This document shows positions 10,201-19,617 of a DNA stretch of 64,000 nucleotides, one piece after another (position 1 is the stretch's first letter; each line of letters opens with the position of its first letter). This DNA comes from Paraburkholderia megapolitana (GTDB lineage: Bacteria > Pseudomonadota > Gammaproteobacteria > Burkholderiales > Burkholderiaceae). The stretch spans positions 1,426,001-1,490,000 of the forward strand of contig NZ_CP041743.1 of NCBI RefSeq assembly GCF_007556815.1, written 5' to 3'. Under the pieces are notes generated by a model that searched no databases, was not told the origin of the DNA, and saw only the letters and a program-made list of their open reading frames with translations. Made by a program: the position numbers and the translations under genes.

Positions 10201-11230
10201 CGACACTGAACAGCTGACTGCCGTTCACTGCATCGGTGCTGGTCGAAGTCACGCGGCCTGCCGCGACGTTCGTGATCTGCCGCTCGGCGCCAGGCGCGCC
10301 GACGCTCACCACGCCACCAGGCGTAGTGCCGGCGAACGGGCCGAAGGTGGTCGAACCGATCGTGACATTGGTCACCGGGTTGGCCGCGGCTGTGGTGGAT
10401 TGCGCGCCCAACGCAACGGAGTTGTCCGTGCCGGCGACCGCACCCGCGCCGAGTGCGACGGACAGATTGCCGGACGCCCGGGTCTGCGTGGTCGCGTCGT
10501 AGTTGATGCCGGCGGTAGCGGTATTGTCCGAACCGATCGCGATGGAGCGTGTGCCCGAAGCGAGCGACGACTGACCGATCGCAATGCCGGCTGTGCCGGA
10601 TGCCAGCGATACCGAACCCAGCGACAGAGAAAAGTCACCATTCGCAGCACTCTGCCGGCCGATGGCGATGCCTGCGGCGCCGTTCGATAGCGCAGCGGCA
10701 CCGATGGCGACGCTGCCGTTCTGCAAGGCCGCTGCTGCAGGTCCCACGCCCACCGATAGTGCTCCCGTTGCCGTCGAGTTGGAGCCGACGGCAAGCGCGC
10801 CCGAATTGGTTGCGGTGGCTTTGTCGCCAATCGCCACACCGCAATTGACGGCCGCAAAATTCGCCCCCGGTGTCGTGGTCGGAGAGTTACCGGGGTTCAG
10901 ACGATTAACCGCCGAGGAGCATACGGCCGAGTCCACCGATGCAGTGCCAGCCGGAGATTGCACGCCGGACAGCGTGGTCGATGTGGTCTGAGCAAAAGAG
11001 GGAAGCGTGTATCCGAGCCCCAGCGCAGCCGCTATGCAAAACGCAATGCTATTCAGCCTGATTGAACCCGGAGCAGGCGCTTGCCCCTTCCCGCCGCCTG
11101 ACAGAACCGTTTCAGTGCCGGTTCGCTTGACCGCCGACTGATTGGGTTTCCCGTTTGACGAGGTGAGTTCTGACGCCGCAATCCAGGATTGAAGCGCTTC
11201 ATTCCAGATAGAACGGTAGGCTCGATTCAT
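7265..11230 (-). CDS. Trimeric autotransporter adhesin (YadA/BpaA-like)
   Basis: A 1321-residue surface adhesin of the type Vc secretion family. It opens with an extended signal peptide (MNRAYRSIWNEALQSW, ESPR type). Three YadA-like heads with SVAIG/ALG repeats are each closed by a neck motif (RQITNVAAGR, NGSQLF). They lie at about residues 115-340, 460-585 and 895-1060. Between and after them run three Ser/Thr/Leu/Gly-rich stalks. The last 65 or so residues form the beta-barrel anchor, ending in the aromatic residue Trp. I chose ATG 11230 over the in-frame TTG at 11239 because AGGA sits about 10 bases before it. It is convergent with gltA and not part of an operon. Role in adhesion or autoaggregation follows from the family; the ligand is unknown. 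Confidence 0.93.
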   Translation of the reverse strand: MNRAYRSIWNEALQSWIAASELTSSNGKPNQSAVKRTGTETVLSGGGKGQAPAPGSIRLNSIAFCIAAALGLGYTLPSFAQTTSTTLSGVQSPAGTASVDSAVCSSAVNRLNPGNSPTTTPGANFAAVNCGVAIGDKATATNSGALAVGSNSTATGALSVGVGPAAAALQNGSVAIGAAALSNGAAGIAIGRQSAANGDFSLSLGSVSLASGTAGIAIGQSSLASGTRSIAIGSDNTATAGINYDATTQTRASGNLSVALGAGAVAGTDNSVALGAQSTTAAANPVTNVTIGSTTFGPFAGTTPGGVVSVGAPGAERQITNVAAGRVTSTSTDAVNGSQLFSVANNAVSLSTATAASVASLSTGLSTTSSGVASLSSSTSTSIGSLSTSTSTGINSLSTGLSTTTSSVSSLSTSASSGIGSLSTGLNTLSTSTSTGITSLSTGLSTTGSSVSSLSTVVSATRTHYYSVNDNGTQQGNYNNDGATGVNAMALGPNASASVSNGVAIGNGAVVSTANSVALGSSSITAAANPTPTGTVGGQSATYAGGAPVGVVSVGDLNKERQITNVAAGRVTGTSTDAINGSQLFATNGAVNSLSTGVGNLSTGFSSLSTGLSTTNSNLASLSSSTSSGIGSLSTGVNSLSTGLSTTNSNVTSLSSSTSSGITSLSTGLSTTNSNVTSLSSSTSSGISSLSTGVSSLSTGLSTTNSNVTSLSSSTSSGISSLSTGVNSLSTGLSTTNSNVGSLSTSASTGINSLSTGLSTTNANVVSLSTSASTGINSLSTGLSTTNLNLTSLSTSASTGINSLSTGLSTTTSSVASLSTSTSSGLSTTNSNLASLSTSTSTGLVTLTSNVTSLSTGLSSTNSSLTTLSTSTSTGLSSLSTGISSITSNTNALGTSTASALGGGAKYDPTTGQVSAPAYVTYNADGTTTTNNNVGDALNNISTKGTKYFHANSTLPDSIVTGQNSVAIGPNAVASDDNSVAIGNGSTTAPFVPVSSVTIGGLLFGGFAGANPSGVFSVGSANAQGQIITRQITNVSAGQITSTSTDAINGSQLFATNSAVASLSTGLGATNASVASLSTSTSTAVGSLSTGLSTTNSNLTSLSTSTQTSVNSLSTGLSSTNNTVASLSTSVNNQVSSLSTSINNSSTTAANNNGVATDMNGKGTDKPHVTAGSNSVAIGAGSDDGGRSNVVSMGSANQQRQVTNVAAGTQGTDAVNLNQLNATLSQANNYTNQAVGQLQQSVNSTARTAYSGIAAATALSMIPEVDQGKTLSMGVGVGSFQGYQAVAVGATARITNNIKMRAGVGTSSAGTAYGIGASMQW
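8570..9470 (-). repeat. Degenerate tandem repeats encoding the main adhesin stalk
   Basis: About 0.9 kb of imperfect repeats encodes runs such as SLSTGLSTTNSNVTSLSSST and SSGISSLSTGV. Several neighbouring units are nearly identical, for example around 9040-9300. Shorter blocks of the same repeat lie at about 7800-8050 and 9850-10200. This arrangement invites length change by recombination. It is a coding repeat, not a CRISPR: units abut, with no unique spacers. Confidence 0.85.
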
Positions 11231-11239
11231 GGCTGACAA

Positions 11240-11964
11240 TTCCTTAAATCTTTGGTAGAGGTTTTTGAAATGTTAAATATGGCCCTCGGATACTCCGGCC
11301 TTTATTTAGTTGTACTGTTTAGTGAAAACATTATTCGAGACGATGCAACGCACGCACCAGGATTGAGCAAGGTGGCGCGATAAAAAGGGCGAAGTCGCCC
11401 AGCGACGGCAGGTTCGCTGCGTCGACAGTTAGTACGCACTGCGCGGGCGTTTTAACGCCCGGCTCAGCGTGTGCAAAAACTCAAGGGAGGATGAATCGGT
11501 CCTTTGGCGGGCTGGCAATCTGGTTGCCAGCGCCACACGTCGTACGTCACACGCCAGGTATCACATGGCGTCTCAACAAGGTGTCGGGAAGACTGCTTGG
11601 GCTATAGCGGCATCGTGCAGATCAGGCGGCCGCGACCTATGCCATTTGTACAACTAATTTCTTTGTCAGTAAGAACTGGTTCAATCAACGTTGGGATGGT
11701 ATCAGCGCCCGCAGCGGTGTCAATATAAATCGATATAACGTACTCACTCCGTGCTGTGTGCATAAAAGATTATTGATTCAGAAATGAAACAAAATGATCG
11801 AGGGATTATCTGCGTTCAATGCGCGATGATTAAAAGCGGATCGTCAAAGGTTAAATGCCAAGCTCTTCGGCGGCCATTTACCTGTCCGTTTCGGCCAATT
11901 GCTCACAACGAATCAAAGCCTGTTTCTACGTTCGGTAAAAATATGCTTTTTGTCGGGTCCGGAT
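11240..11964. other. 725-bp region without a recognisable gene
   Basis: Only short ORFs with no recognisable features occur here. The part from about 11640 to 11960 is clearly AT-richer than its surroundings. A short hairpin (CGGGCG at 11444-11449 with CGCCCG at 11456-11461) has no U-tract. The adhesin promoter must lie in its left part, but I cannot place it. The base composition suggests this region came in with the adhesin gene or is a scar of an earlier insertion. Confidence 0.5.
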
Positions 11965-12957
11965 TCAGTCGATTGAGCTCAACTTACCGATTGTGTCTTT
12001 CACGCCACTGGGATGCGGCGTCCGCAGATCTTTTTCAAGTGACGTCGGCCGCGTTTCTACTCCCGGTGACAAACCCGACGATGGCACCTGCCCCTGCGTT
12101 TCGAAGCAGCGTCGCCAGGCGCCCGGCGTCATGCCGCGTGCAGCGAGGAACTGGCGGTTGAAATTCGCGAGGTTCGGGAAGCCGGCCTTCGCCGCGATCA
12201 CTGCGACAGGCCACGCGGTGTCGGTCAGTTGTCGGGTGGCGTAGGCGATGCGCAGGCGGCTCAGATAACGCCCGACACTCTCGCCGACGTGCCGCACGAA
12301 GTAACGATGCAGCGAGCGCTCCGACAGGTTGGCGACCGCGCACAACTCGGCGATGCGCAGCGGTTCGGCGAACCGTCGATCGAGCAGATCGAGTACCCGG
12401 TTCAGACGCTCGGCATCGACGGCCGTGCCCGGTGCCACGCCGCCATGAGCGGTCGGCGATGCGAGCGGTTGTGCCTGCGCTTCGGCGAGCGCGGCAAGCG
12501 TGTCGAGCACCGCCGCGAGCCGCGTGCGCGGTGCTCCATCGAGCAGTGCGGGCACACGCGAACGCATCGCGGCAGTAGCGCCCTCGCTGAAATGCAGACC
12601 AGGCGCCGCACGTCGTAGCAACGAGCGCAACGGCGCGAATTCCGGACAGCAATCGGCGACACGCCGCACCCAGTCGCCGCTGAACCACACGACGATCGCC
12701 ACCTGCGGCTCATTTGCAATGGGGCTCTCGCTGGACGCCCACGTGTGCGGCATGTCGGGCGGAACGAGTACGAGGTCATCACACGCGTACTCGCCGATAT
12801 GGTCGCCGACGAAGCGCCGGCCGCGGCTGTTCATCGTGAGCGTCAGTTCGTACTCGGGATGGTGATGCCATTCGAATGGGATCTGCGCAATCTGCCGGCG
12901 ATACACCCGCACCGAACAGCCGTCGGGGATCGTTACGCGTTCGTACTGGGGTTTCAT
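11965..12957 (-). CDS. AraC-family transcriptional regulator
   Basis: A 330-residue regulator. The N-terminal half is cupin-like (IPFEWHHHPEYELTL, LVPPDMPHTW). The C-terminal AraC double helix-turn-helix, about residues 190-285, includes LCAVANLSERSLHRYF and AAKAGFPNLANFNRQF. The HHHPEYE segment suggests a sugar- or small-molecule-sensing cupin. It is divergent from the DUF1479 gene at 13080 with about 120 bp between them, so it probably controls that gene. The last 40 or so residues extend past the HTH and look unstructured. The effector is unknown. Confidence 0.88.
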   Translation of the reverse strand: MKPQYERVTIPDGCSVRVYRRQIAQIPFEWHHHPEYELTLTMNSRGRRFVGDHIGEYACDDLVLVPPDMPHTWASSESPIANEPQVAIVVWFSGDWVRRVADCCPEFAPLRSLLRRAAPGLHFSEGATAAMRSRVPALLDGAPRTRLAAVLDTLAALAEAQAQPLASPTAHGGVAPGTAVDAERLNRVLDLLDRRFAEPLRIAELCAVANLSERSLHRYFVRHVGESVGRYLSRLRIAYATRQLTDTAWPVAVIAAKAGFPNLANFNRQFLAARGMTPGAWRRCFETQGQVPSSGLSPGVETRPTSLEKDLRTPHPSGVKDTIGKLSSID

Positions 12958-13079
12958 CGGGATCGTCCGGCCGCCGGGGAAGGGGATGGCGAATGTCCGG
13001 ATTGTATCGATGGTTGGCTGAAAAGTATGTCTGTCGGCACGGAAACGCTCCTAATCTAGCTGCACGATAAACAACCACC

Positions 13080-14333
13080 ATGAGACAACCGATGCCGTTC
13101 ACCATCGACAACCCGCAGGACACGATCCGCGCCACCCGGCGTTCGCTGCGCGCCGCGCTGCCCGACTACAAGCGCGTGTTTCGCGAAGTCGAAGGCGCGA
13201 TCGCTGCCCAGGTCGATGCGATTCGGCACGACCGCGCGCGCGGCGCCGACACGATTCCGGTGTTCGACTATGCGTCGATTGCCGCGGACGATGTCGATCC
13301 GCACACCATCGCGCAACTGAAAACGCGCGGCGCGTGCGTCGTGCGTCGCGTGTTCGATCCGCAGCAGGCAAGCGACTGGAACGATGAACTCGGCGAGTAC
13401 GTCGAGGGCAATCGTCTCGACGAGGTGCTTGCCCGTCGCGCCGAGGACCGGTACTTCGGCACGCTGGCATCGAACAAACCGCTGATCTATGGCGTGTACT
13501 GGTCGAAGCCGCAGATCGCGGCGCGGCAATCGGAGGCGCTCACGCGCACGCGGGTGTTTCTGAATCGCTTGTGGCGTGCGCACAGCGAAGGACGCCAGCA
13601 TTTCGATCCGGACGTCGTGCCCACGTACGCGGACCGGATTCGCAGGCGGCCACCGGGTTCGGCATCGTTGGGGTTGTCGCCGCATGTCGACGGTGGATCG
13701 GTGGAACGCTGGCTCGATCCGTACTATCGCAATGTGTATCGCCATGTGCTGTCGGGCAACTGGCGCGACTACGATCCGTACGATGCAGCGTTTCGACCCG
13801 ACGTACAGGAGATTGCGTCACCGGCGGTGTGTTCGATGTTCCGCACGTTCCAGGGCTGGACCGCATTGACCGCGCAAGGTCCCGGCGACGGCACGTTGCA
13901 ACTGATCCCGATCGCGAATGCGATGGCCTGGGTTCTATTGCGCGCGCTGCAGGACGACGTACCCGACGATTCGTTATGTGGCGCGCAACCGGCACGCGCG
14001 TTGTCGGTGATGCCCGAATGGCATGCGTTGCTGCTCGAAGCAGTGACACCGATTCCGCAGATGCAGCCAGGAGACGCCGTGTTCTGGCACAGCGACGTCG
14101 TGCATTCGGTCGAAGACGTACATAGCGGTACCGGCTACAGCAACGTGATGTACATCGCGTCGGCACCGGGCTGCGCGAAAAACGACGCGTATCTGCAGCG
14201 GCAGTTACCGGCTTTCCTGCGCGGCGAGAGCCCGCCCGATTTTCCCGCCGATCACTTCGAAACCGACTTCGCAGGGCGTGCCGAAGAGCGCGATCTGACA
14301 GCACTGGGGCGAGCGCAACTCGGCCTCGATTGA
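13080..14333 (+). CDS. DUF1479 (YbiU-like) family protein, putative Fe(II)/2-oxoglutarate oxygenase
   Basis: A 417-residue protein of the DUF1479/YbiU family, which adopts a cupin-type oxygenase fold. Candidate metal ligands are His202 and Asp204 in LSPHVDGGS, and a distal histidine in FWHSDVVHSVEDVHSG (His337 or His342). The ends of the protein (QTRATRRSLR-like start, PADHFETDFAGRAEERDL near the C-terminus) fit full length. It is divergent from an AraC regulator and probably controlled by it. Substrate is unknown. Family assignment is from memory of conserved blocks; the oxygenase activity is inference. Confidence 0.75.
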   Translation: MRQPMPFTIDNPQDTIRATRRSLRAALPDYKRVFREVEGAIAAQVDAIRHDRARGADTIPVFDYASIAADDVDPHTIAQLKTRGACVVRRVFDPQQASDWNDELGEYVEGNRLDEVLARRAEDRYFGTLASNKPLIYGVYWSKPQIAARQSEALTRTRVFLNRLWRAHSEGRQHFDPDVVPTYADRIRRRPPGSASLGLSPHVDGGSVERWLDPYYRNVYRHVLSGNWRDYDPYDAAFRPDVQEIASPAVCSMFRTFQGWTALTAQGPGDGTLQLIPIANAMAWVLLRALQDDVPDDSLCGAQPARALSVMPEWHALLLEAVTPIPQMQPGDAVFWHSDVVHSVEDVHSGTGYSNVMYIASAPGCAKNDAYLQRQLPAFLRGESPPDFPADHFETDFAGRAEERDLTALGRAQLGLD

Positions 14334-14561
14334 CGAGAGCAGACAAGAACAACGCACCGGCAGGGTCATCGCGCAGTGACGGGTAACGCCGATACAGGTA
14401 TCGGCACTACTACCCAACCCACTGTTTTTTATCGGTTTTTCGCTTGGCGGGTCAGCAAAACAGAAAGGCTGCGTGGCATAATCGACCGACACGGACAGCA
14501 GGCAATTTCCAGCGAAATCTGCATGCGAAGTCCGCAGTGACGTCATTACTACCCGCATACC

Positions 14562-15971
14562 ATGGCACAGACCCTCTACGACAAATTGTGGAACACCCAT
14601 GTGGTCCACACGGAAGACGATGGCACGACGATTCTCTACATCGACCGTCACCTGCTGCATGAAGTCACGAGCCCGCAGGCGTTCGAAGGGCTGAAACTGG
14701 CCGAGCGTCCGGTATGGCGCATCAGCGCGAATCTCGCGGTCTCCGATCACAACGTCCCCACTACCGACCGCTCACACGGCATCGCCGATCCCGTCTCGAA
14801 GCTGCAGGTCGATACGCTCGATTCGAATTGCGACGCGTACGGCATTACGCAGTTCAAGATGAACGACCTGCGTCAGGGCATCGTGCATATCATCGGACCG
14901 GAGCAGGGCGCGACGTTGCCTGGTATGACGATCGTCTGCGGCGATTCGCATACATCGACGCACGGCGCGTTCGGCGCGCTTGCGCACGGCATCGGCACCT
15001 CGGAAGTCGAGCACGTGCTTGCCACGCAAACGCTGCTGCAGAAGAAGAGCAAGAATCTGCTCGTGAAGGTCGAAGGGCCGCTGCCGCGCGGCTGCACCGC
15101 GAAAGACATTGTGCTCGCGATCATCGGCAAGATCGGCACCGCGGGCGGCACCGGTTATGCGATCGAGTTCGGCGGCTCGACGATTCGCGCGCTGAGCATG
15201 GAAGGCCGCATGACCGTGTGCAACATGGCGATCGAAGCCGGCGCACGCGCCGGCATGGTCGCCGTCGACGACACGACGATCGACTACCTGAAGGGCCGTC
15301 CGTTCTCGCCGCAAGGCGTCGAGTGGAACCAGGCCGTCGAATACTGGAAGCAGTTCAAGACCGATGAGGGCGCGCAGTTCGATCGCGTGGTCGAACTGAA
15401 TGCGGCCGAGATCGTGCCGCAGGTCACGTGGGGCACGTCGCCGGAAATGGTCACGCCGATCGACGGTCGCGTGCCGGACCCCGAACGCGAGAAAGATCCG
15501 GTGAAGCGCGGTGCAATCGAACGTGCACTGCAATACATGGCGCTCGAGCCGAACCTGCCGATCGAATCGATCAAGCCGGACAAGATCTTTATCGGCTCGT
15601 GTACGAATGCACGCATCGAAGATCTGCGCGCCGCTGCCTACGTGGTAAAGAAACTGGGTCGGCGCGTAGCGCCGAGCATCCGTCTCGCGATGGTGGTGCC
15701 GGGCTCGGGTCTCGTGAAGGCACAGGCCGAACGCGAAGGGCTCGACAAGATCTTCACCGACGCCGGCTTCGAATGGCGCGAGCCCGGTTGCTCGATGTGT
15801 CTCGCGATGAACGCCGACCGGCTCGAACCGGGCGAGCGCTGCGCGTCGACATCGAACCGTAACTTCGAAGGGCGCCAGGGCGCGGGTGGTCGTACTCATC
15901 TGGTCAGCCCGGCGATGGCAGCGGCGGCGGCCATCGAAGGACATTTCGTCGACATTCGTAAGCTGGGGTGA
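14562..15971 (+). CDS. leuC: 3-isopropylmalate dehydratase large subunit
   Basis: Large subunit of isopropylmalate isomerase (leucine biosynthesis), binding a [4Fe-4S] cluster. It has 469 residues, normal for the LeuC type that pairs with a separate LeuD. Cluster cysteines are seen in [16 protein letters not shown] and CSMCLAMN; the N-terminal block [11 protein letters not shown] and [13 protein letters not shown] are typical. The partner leuD lies downstream, separated only by the small entericidin gene. Confidence 0.97.
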   Translation: MAQTLYDKLWNTHVVHTEDDGTTILYIDRHLLHEVTSPQAFEGLKLAERPVWRISANLAVSDHNVPTTDRSHGIADPVSKLQVDTLDSNCDAYGITQFKMNDLRQGIVHIIGPEQGATLPGMTIVCGDSHTSTHGAFGALAHGIGTSEVEHVLATQTLLQKKSKNLLVKVEGPLPRGCTAKDIVLAIIGKIGTAGGTGYAIEFGGSTIRALSMEGRMTVCNMAIEAGARAGMVAVDDTTIDYLKGRPFSPQGVEWNQAVEYWKQFKTDEGAQFDRVVELNAAEIVPQVTWGTSPEMVTPIDGRVPDPEREKDPVKRGAIERALQYMALEPNLPIESIKPDKIFIGSCTNARIEDLRAAAYVVKKLGRRVAPSIRLAMVVPGSGLVKAQAEREGLDKIFTDAGFEWREPGCSMCLAMNADRLEPGERCASTSNRNFEGRQGAGGRTHLVSPAMAAAAAIEGHFVDIRKLG

Positions 15972-15976
15972 CTGCC

Positions 15977-16120
15977 ATGAAGACATCGACACTCTGGCGT
16001 CGTACCGTGCTGCTGGCGTTGACCGGGATGCTGCTGGGACTGGCGGGTTGCAATACGGTCGCGGGCTTCGGCCAGGATATGGACGACGCCGGACACGCTA
16101 TCAAGAAAGCAGCCGACTAA
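15977..16120 (+). CDS. Entericidin A/B-family small lipoprotein
   Basis: A 47-residue lipoprotein. After a Lys/Arg start and hydrophobic stretch comes a lipobox (LGLAGC, lipidated Cys25). The short tail ATVAGFGQDMDDAG-like with HAIKKAAD matches the entericidin family (here NTVAGFGQDMDDAG). It begins 5 bases after the leuC stop and sits before leuD, a placement common in Burkholderia. Entericidin B is linked to stationary-phase lysis in E. coli; whether that applies here is unknown. Its position in a leucine operon looks incidental. Confidence 0.85.
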   Translation: MKTSTLWRRTVLLALTGMLLGLAGCNTVAGFGQDMDDAGHAIKKAAD

Positions 16121-16240
16121 TGCAGCGCTGCCGTGTCACACGACGCGTGCGCGTCGCCCGGGCACGGCGCTTTTCGATTACACCGGCACGCGCGATCAGA
16201 TATCGCGCGTGCGGGTCTCAACTCTGGCGGGTGATGAACC

Positions 16241-16894
16241 ATGGATAAATTCATCGTACATACGGGCGTCGTGGCGCCGCTCGATCGCGAGAACGTCGAC
16301 ACCGACGCGATCATTCCGAAGCAGTTCCTCAAGTCGATCAAGCGCAGCGGCTTCGGCCCCAACGCCTTCGACGAATGGCGTTATCTCGATCACGGCGAAC
16401 CGGGTCAGGACAACTCGCGCCGTCCGTTGAATCCGGATTTCGTGCTGAACCAGCCGCGCTATCAGGGTGCTTCCGTGCTGCTCGCGCGTAAGAACTTCGG
16501 TTGCGGCAGCTCGCGCGAACATGCACCGTGGGCGCTGCAGCAGTATGGTTTTCGCGCGCTGATCGCACCGAGCTTCGCAGACATCTTCTATAACAACTGC
16601 TTCAAGAACGGCTTGCTGCCGATCGTGCTGACCGAGCAACAGGTCGACCATCTGTTCAACGAGACCTATGCGTTCAACGGCTTCAAGCTGACCGTCGATC
16701 TCGAAGCGCAAGTTGTGCGTACCGCAGACGGCAGTGCCGAATATCCGTTCGAGGTTGCAGGTTTCCGCAAGTACTGCCTGCTGAACGGTTTCGACGACAT
16801 CGGCCTCACGTTGCGTCACGCGGACAAGATTCGCCAGTACGAAGCGGAGCGGCTGGCGAAGCAGCCGTGGCTGAATCACCGCATCGTCGGCTAG
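16241..16894 (+). CDS. leuD: 3-isopropylmalate dehydratase small subunit
   Basis: Small subunit of isopropylmalate isomerase (217 residues). Recognised by the early [17 protein letters not shown] and by [15 protein letters not shown], the substrate-binding loop. It works as a heterodimer with LeuC and is 56 bases upstream of leuB, giving a leuC-leuD-leuB run that covers steps two and three of leucine synthesis. leuA is not in this window. Confidence 0.97.
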   Translation: MDKFIVHTGVVAPLDRENVDTDAIIPKQFLKSIKRSGFGPNAFDEWRYLDHGEPGQDNSRRPLNPDFVLNQPRYQGASVLLARKNFGCGSSREHAPWALQQYGFRALIAPSFADIFYNNCFKNGLLPIVLTEQQVDHLFNETYAFNGFKLTVDLEAQVVRTADGSAEYPFEVAGFRKYCLLNGFDDIGLTLRHADKIRQYEAERLAKQPWLNHRIVG

Positions 16895-16949
16895 GCTGCA
16901 GGCATCAGTCAGGCACAACTTCTATCAAACACCCAGCAAGGAATTTCGC

Positions 16950-18017
16950 ATGAAGATCGCTGTACTGCCGGGCGACGGCATCGGTCCCGAGATCGTTAAA
17001 GAAGCCGTGAAAGTGCTGAACGCACTCGGCGAAAAGTTCGAACTCGAAGAGGCGCCCGTCGGCGGCGCAGGTTACGAAGCGAAGGGCCATCCGTTGCCCG
17101 ACTCGACGCTCGCGCTCGCGAAGGAAGCCGATGCGATCCTGTTCGGCGCGGTTGGTGACTGGAAGTACGATTCGCTCGAACGCGCGTTGCGTCCGGAGCA
17201 GGCCATTCTTGGGCTGCGCAAGCATCTGCAGCTGTTCGCGAATTTTCGTCCGGCAATCTGCTATCCGCAACTGACCGGTGCGTCGTCGCTGAAGGAAGAG
17301 ATCGTATCGGGCCTCGATATCCTGATCGTGCGCGAGCTGAACGGCGATATCTATTTCGGCTCGCCGCGTGGTGTGCGCGAAGCGCCGGACGGTCTGTTCG
17401 CAGGTGCGAAGGAAGGCTTCGACACGATGCGCTATTCGGAGCCCGAAGTGCGCCGCATCGCGCACGTCGCGTTCCAGGCGGCGCGCAAGCGCAGCCGCAA
17501 GCTGACCTCGGTGGACAAGGCGAACGTGCTCGAAACGTCGCAGTTCTGGAAGGACGTGATGATCGACGTCGCGAAGGAATATACCGACGTCGAGCTGTCG
17601 CACATGTACGTCGACAACGCGGCGATGCAGCTCGTCAAGGCACCGAAATCATTCGACGTGATCGTTACAGGCAACATGTTCGGCGACATCCTGTCCGACG
17701 AAGCGGCGATGCTGACCGGCTCGATCGGCATGCTGCCGTCGGCCTCGCTCGACAAGGACAACAAGGGGCTCTACGAACCGTCGCACGGTTCCGCACCGGA
17801 CATCGCCGGTAAGGGCGTGGCGAATCCGCTCGCCACGATCCTGTCGGCGGCGATGATGCTGCGCTATTCGCTGAACAAGGTCGAGCAGGCAGACCGCATC
17901 GAGAGCGCGGTGAAGAAGGTGCTCGAGCAGGGCTTCCGCACCGGCGATATCCTCACGCCGGGTTGCCGGCAGGTCGGCACGGCAGCGATGGGCGATGCGG
18001 TGCTCGCTGCGCTGTGA
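16950..18017 (+). CDS. leuB: 3-isopropylmalate dehydrogenase
   Basis: NAD-dependent oxidative decarboxylation of 3-isopropylmalate (leucine pathway), 355 residues. Signature blocks are [14 protein letters not shown] at the start and [16 protein letters not shown] at the metal/NAD site, with [15 protein letters not shown] near the C-terminus. A strong hairpin follows 35 bases after the stop, so transcription of the leu genes probably ends there. Confidence 0.97.
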   Translation: MKIAVLPGDGIGPEIVKEAVKVLNALGEKFELEEAPVGGAGYEAKGHPLPDSTLALAKEADAILFGAVGDWKYDSLERALRPEQAILGLRKHLQLFANFRPAICYPQLTGASSLKEEIVSGLDILIVRELNGDIYFGSPRGVREAPDGLFAGAKEGFDTMRYSEPEVRRIAHVAFQAARKRSRKLTSVDKANVLETSQFWKDVMIDVAKEYTDVELSHMYVDNAAMQLVKAPKSFDVIVTGNMFGDILSDEAAMLTGSIGMLPSASLDKDNKGLYEPSHGSAPDIAGKGVANPLATILSAAMMLRYSLNKVEQADRIESAVKKVLEQGFRTGDILTPGCRQVGTAAMGDAVLAAL

Positions 18018-18052
18018 GATGCCGGCGTTAACGTAATAAACAGGCAATAAGC

Positions 18053-18086
18053 GCATAAACAGGCCGTCATACCGGCCTGTTTATGC
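18053..18086 (+). terminator. Probable terminator hairpin after leuB
   Basis: A perfect 14-bp stem (18053-18066 with 18073-18086) closes a 6-base loop. No U-run follows on the plus strand (AAAAAC does), so it may be a weak or factor-assisted terminator, or an mRNA 3' end stabiliser. Confidence 0.55.
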
Positions 18087-18146
18087 AAAAACGACGTGTA
18101 TCGGTGGCTTACACCGCTTATTTCAGGTTTCGTGTAGACTGGCGCG

Positions 18147-18275
18147 ATGGCGAAGATTCCACAAATCTCCTCGATTTCGAACCAGCACGGCAACACAGCC
18201 CGTGCGGTTGAACTCGCCATCGTCAGCCAAACGCTGATCAAAACGATTACCCCGAAAACGATCACGATTCGCTGA
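18147..18275 (+). CDS. Possible Thr/Ile/Lys-rich leader peptide upstream of asd
   Basis: A 42-codon ORF lies between the leuB hairpin and asd. Its last 15 residues ([15 protein letters not shown]) hold five Thr, four Ile and two Lys. These are end products of the aspartate pathway that Asd feeds, and the composition recalls the thr operon leader. The ORF ends 83 bases before asd and just before a pair of mutually exclusive hairpins. The ribosome binding site is poor. That it is translated and acts as an attenuation leader is inference. Confidence 0.35.
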   Translation: MAKIPQISSISNQHGNTARAVELAIVSQTLIKTITPKTITIR

Positions 18276-18286
18276 TCGTCCGTCGT

Positions 18287-18335
18287 GCCCGCCTGTCTTC
18301 CCCGCGCGGTCACTGCGGGCAAAGACGCGGGGAAG
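18287..18335 (+). promoter_or_regulatory. Possible attenuator: two competing hairpins before asd
   Basis: A perfect 10-bp stem pairs 18297-18306 (CTTCCCCGCG) with 18326-18335. A competing 6-bp stem pairs 18287-18292 (GCCCGC) with 18315-18320. The two cross and so exclude each other. A ribosome finishing the upstream leader would cover 18287-18292 and favour the long stem; stalling at Thr/Ile/Lys codons would free it. There is no U-run after the long stem, so control could act on translation of asd (ATG 18359) rather than termination, or the structure may be fortuitous. Confidence 0.35.
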
Positions 18336-18358
18336 GCTCCACTCCAAGGGTAAGTGTC

Positions 18359-19480
18359 ATGAACGTAGGTCTCGTAGGTTGGCGCGGCATGGTCGGCAGC
18401 GTCCTGATGCAACGGATGCAGCAGGAAGGCGATTTCGACCTCATCGAACCGGTGTTTTTCAGCACCAGCAATGCGGGCGGCAACGCGCCGTCGTTCGCCA
18501 AAAACGAGACGAAGCTCAAAGACGCAGCCAGCATCGACGATCTGAAGAAGTGCGACATCGTCATCACGTGCCAGGGCGGCGACTACACCAACGAAGTCTT
18601 CCCGAAGCTGCGCGCAGCCGGCTGGAACGGCTACTGGATCGACGCGGCATCGTCGCTGCGCATGAAGGACGATGCGGTCATCATTCTCGATCCGGTCAAC
18701 CTCGACGTGATCAAGAGCGCGCTCGTCAGCGGCACGAAGAATTTCATTGGCGGCAACTGCACGGTAAGCCTGATGCTGATGGCGCTGGGCGGACTGTTCC
18801 GCGAAAATCTCGTCGACTGGATGACGGCCATGACGTATCAGGCTGCATCGGGCGCGGGCGCGCAGAACATGCGCGAGCTGCTGCAACAGATGGGCACGCT
18901 GTACGGCGCGGCGAAGGAAGACCTCGCCGATCCGTCGTCGGCTATTCTCGACATCGACCGCCGCGTGCAGGCCGCGCTGAACAGCGATCGCATGCCCACC
19001 GAGCACTTCGGTGTGCCGCTCGCCGGCGCGCTGATTCCGTGGATCGACAAGGATCTCGGCAACGGTATGTCGAAGGAAGAGTGGAAGGGCGGTGCCGAAA
19101 CCAACAAGATCCTCGGCAAGCCGGCGGTGGGCGAGCCGGGTTCGATTCCGGTCGACGGGCTGTGCGTGCGGATCGGTGCAATGCGCTGCCACTCGCAGGC
19201 GCTCACCATCAAGCTGAAGAAGGATGTGCCGCTCGACGAAATCGACGGCATCCTCGCGTCCGCGAACGACTGGGTGAAGGTCGTGCCGAACCAGCGCGAA
19301 GCGTCGATGCTCGAGCTGTCGCCGGCCGTCGTGACGGGTACGCTGACCGTGCCGGTCGGCCGTCTGCGCAAGCTGGCAATGGGCGGCGAATATCTGTCGG
19401 CCTTCACGGTCGGCGATCAGCTGCTGTGGGGCGCCGCCGAACCGCTGCGCCGCATGCTGCGCATTCTGCTCGACAAGTAA
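18359..19480 (+). CDS. asd: Aspartate-semialdehyde dehydrogenase
   Basis: Reduces aspartyl phosphate to aspartate semialdehyde, the branch point to Lys/diaminopimelate, Thr, Met and Ile. The 373-residue product is the Gram-negative type. The NADP fold begins [18 protein letters not shown], the catalytic cysteine is in [10 protein letters not shown], and [15 protein letters not shown] is the next conserved block. It is followed by a clear intrinsic terminator. A possible leader/attenuator precedes it. Confidence 0.97.
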   Translation: MNVGLVGWRGMVGSVLMQRMQQEGDFDLIEPVFFSTSNAGGNAPSFAKNETKLKDAASIDDLKKCDIVITCQGGDYTNEVFPKLRAAGWNGYWIDAASSLRMKDDAVIILDPVNLDVIKSALVSGTKNFIGGNCTVSLMLMALGGLFRENLVDWMTAMTYQAASGAGAQNMRELLQQMGTLYGAAKEDLADPSSAILDIDRRVQAALNSDRMPTEHFGVPLAGALIPWIDKDLGNGMSKEEWKGGAETNKILGKPAVGEPGSIPVDGLCVRIGAMRCHSQALTIKLKKDVPLDEIDGILASANDWVKVVPNQREASMLELSPAVVTGTLTVPVGRLRKLAMGGEYLSAFTVGDQLLWGAAEPLRRMLRILLDK

Positions 19481-19516
19481 AGTAAACTACGCGGTTACGA
19501 CGCGTAAGAAGTCCGA

Positions 19517-19545
19517 AAGCGTCGCGTTTCACGCGGCGCTTTTTT
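19517..19545 (+). terminator. Intrinsic terminator of asd
   Basis: Ten-bp stem (19517-19526 with 19532-19541, one G-U pair), 5-base loop, and a T-run at 19540-19545. It starts 36 bases after the asd stop. Confidence 0.9.
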
Positions 19546-19617
19546 CATTGTGTGCTCCGAATCTTGTCTTCAATCCATCGCCAACAAGGGCCGCGCGACG
19601 ACGCGCCAGGAGTCCCG

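Noticed and set aside
11469..11657. Short plus-strand ORFs in the 725-bp gap after the adhesin gene
   Set aside because: No ribosome binding site, hydrophobic pattern or recognisable motif.
18123..18347. Minus-strand ORF of 74 codons upstream of asd
   Set aside because: It overlaps the hairpins and candidate leader on the other strand and has no coding features.
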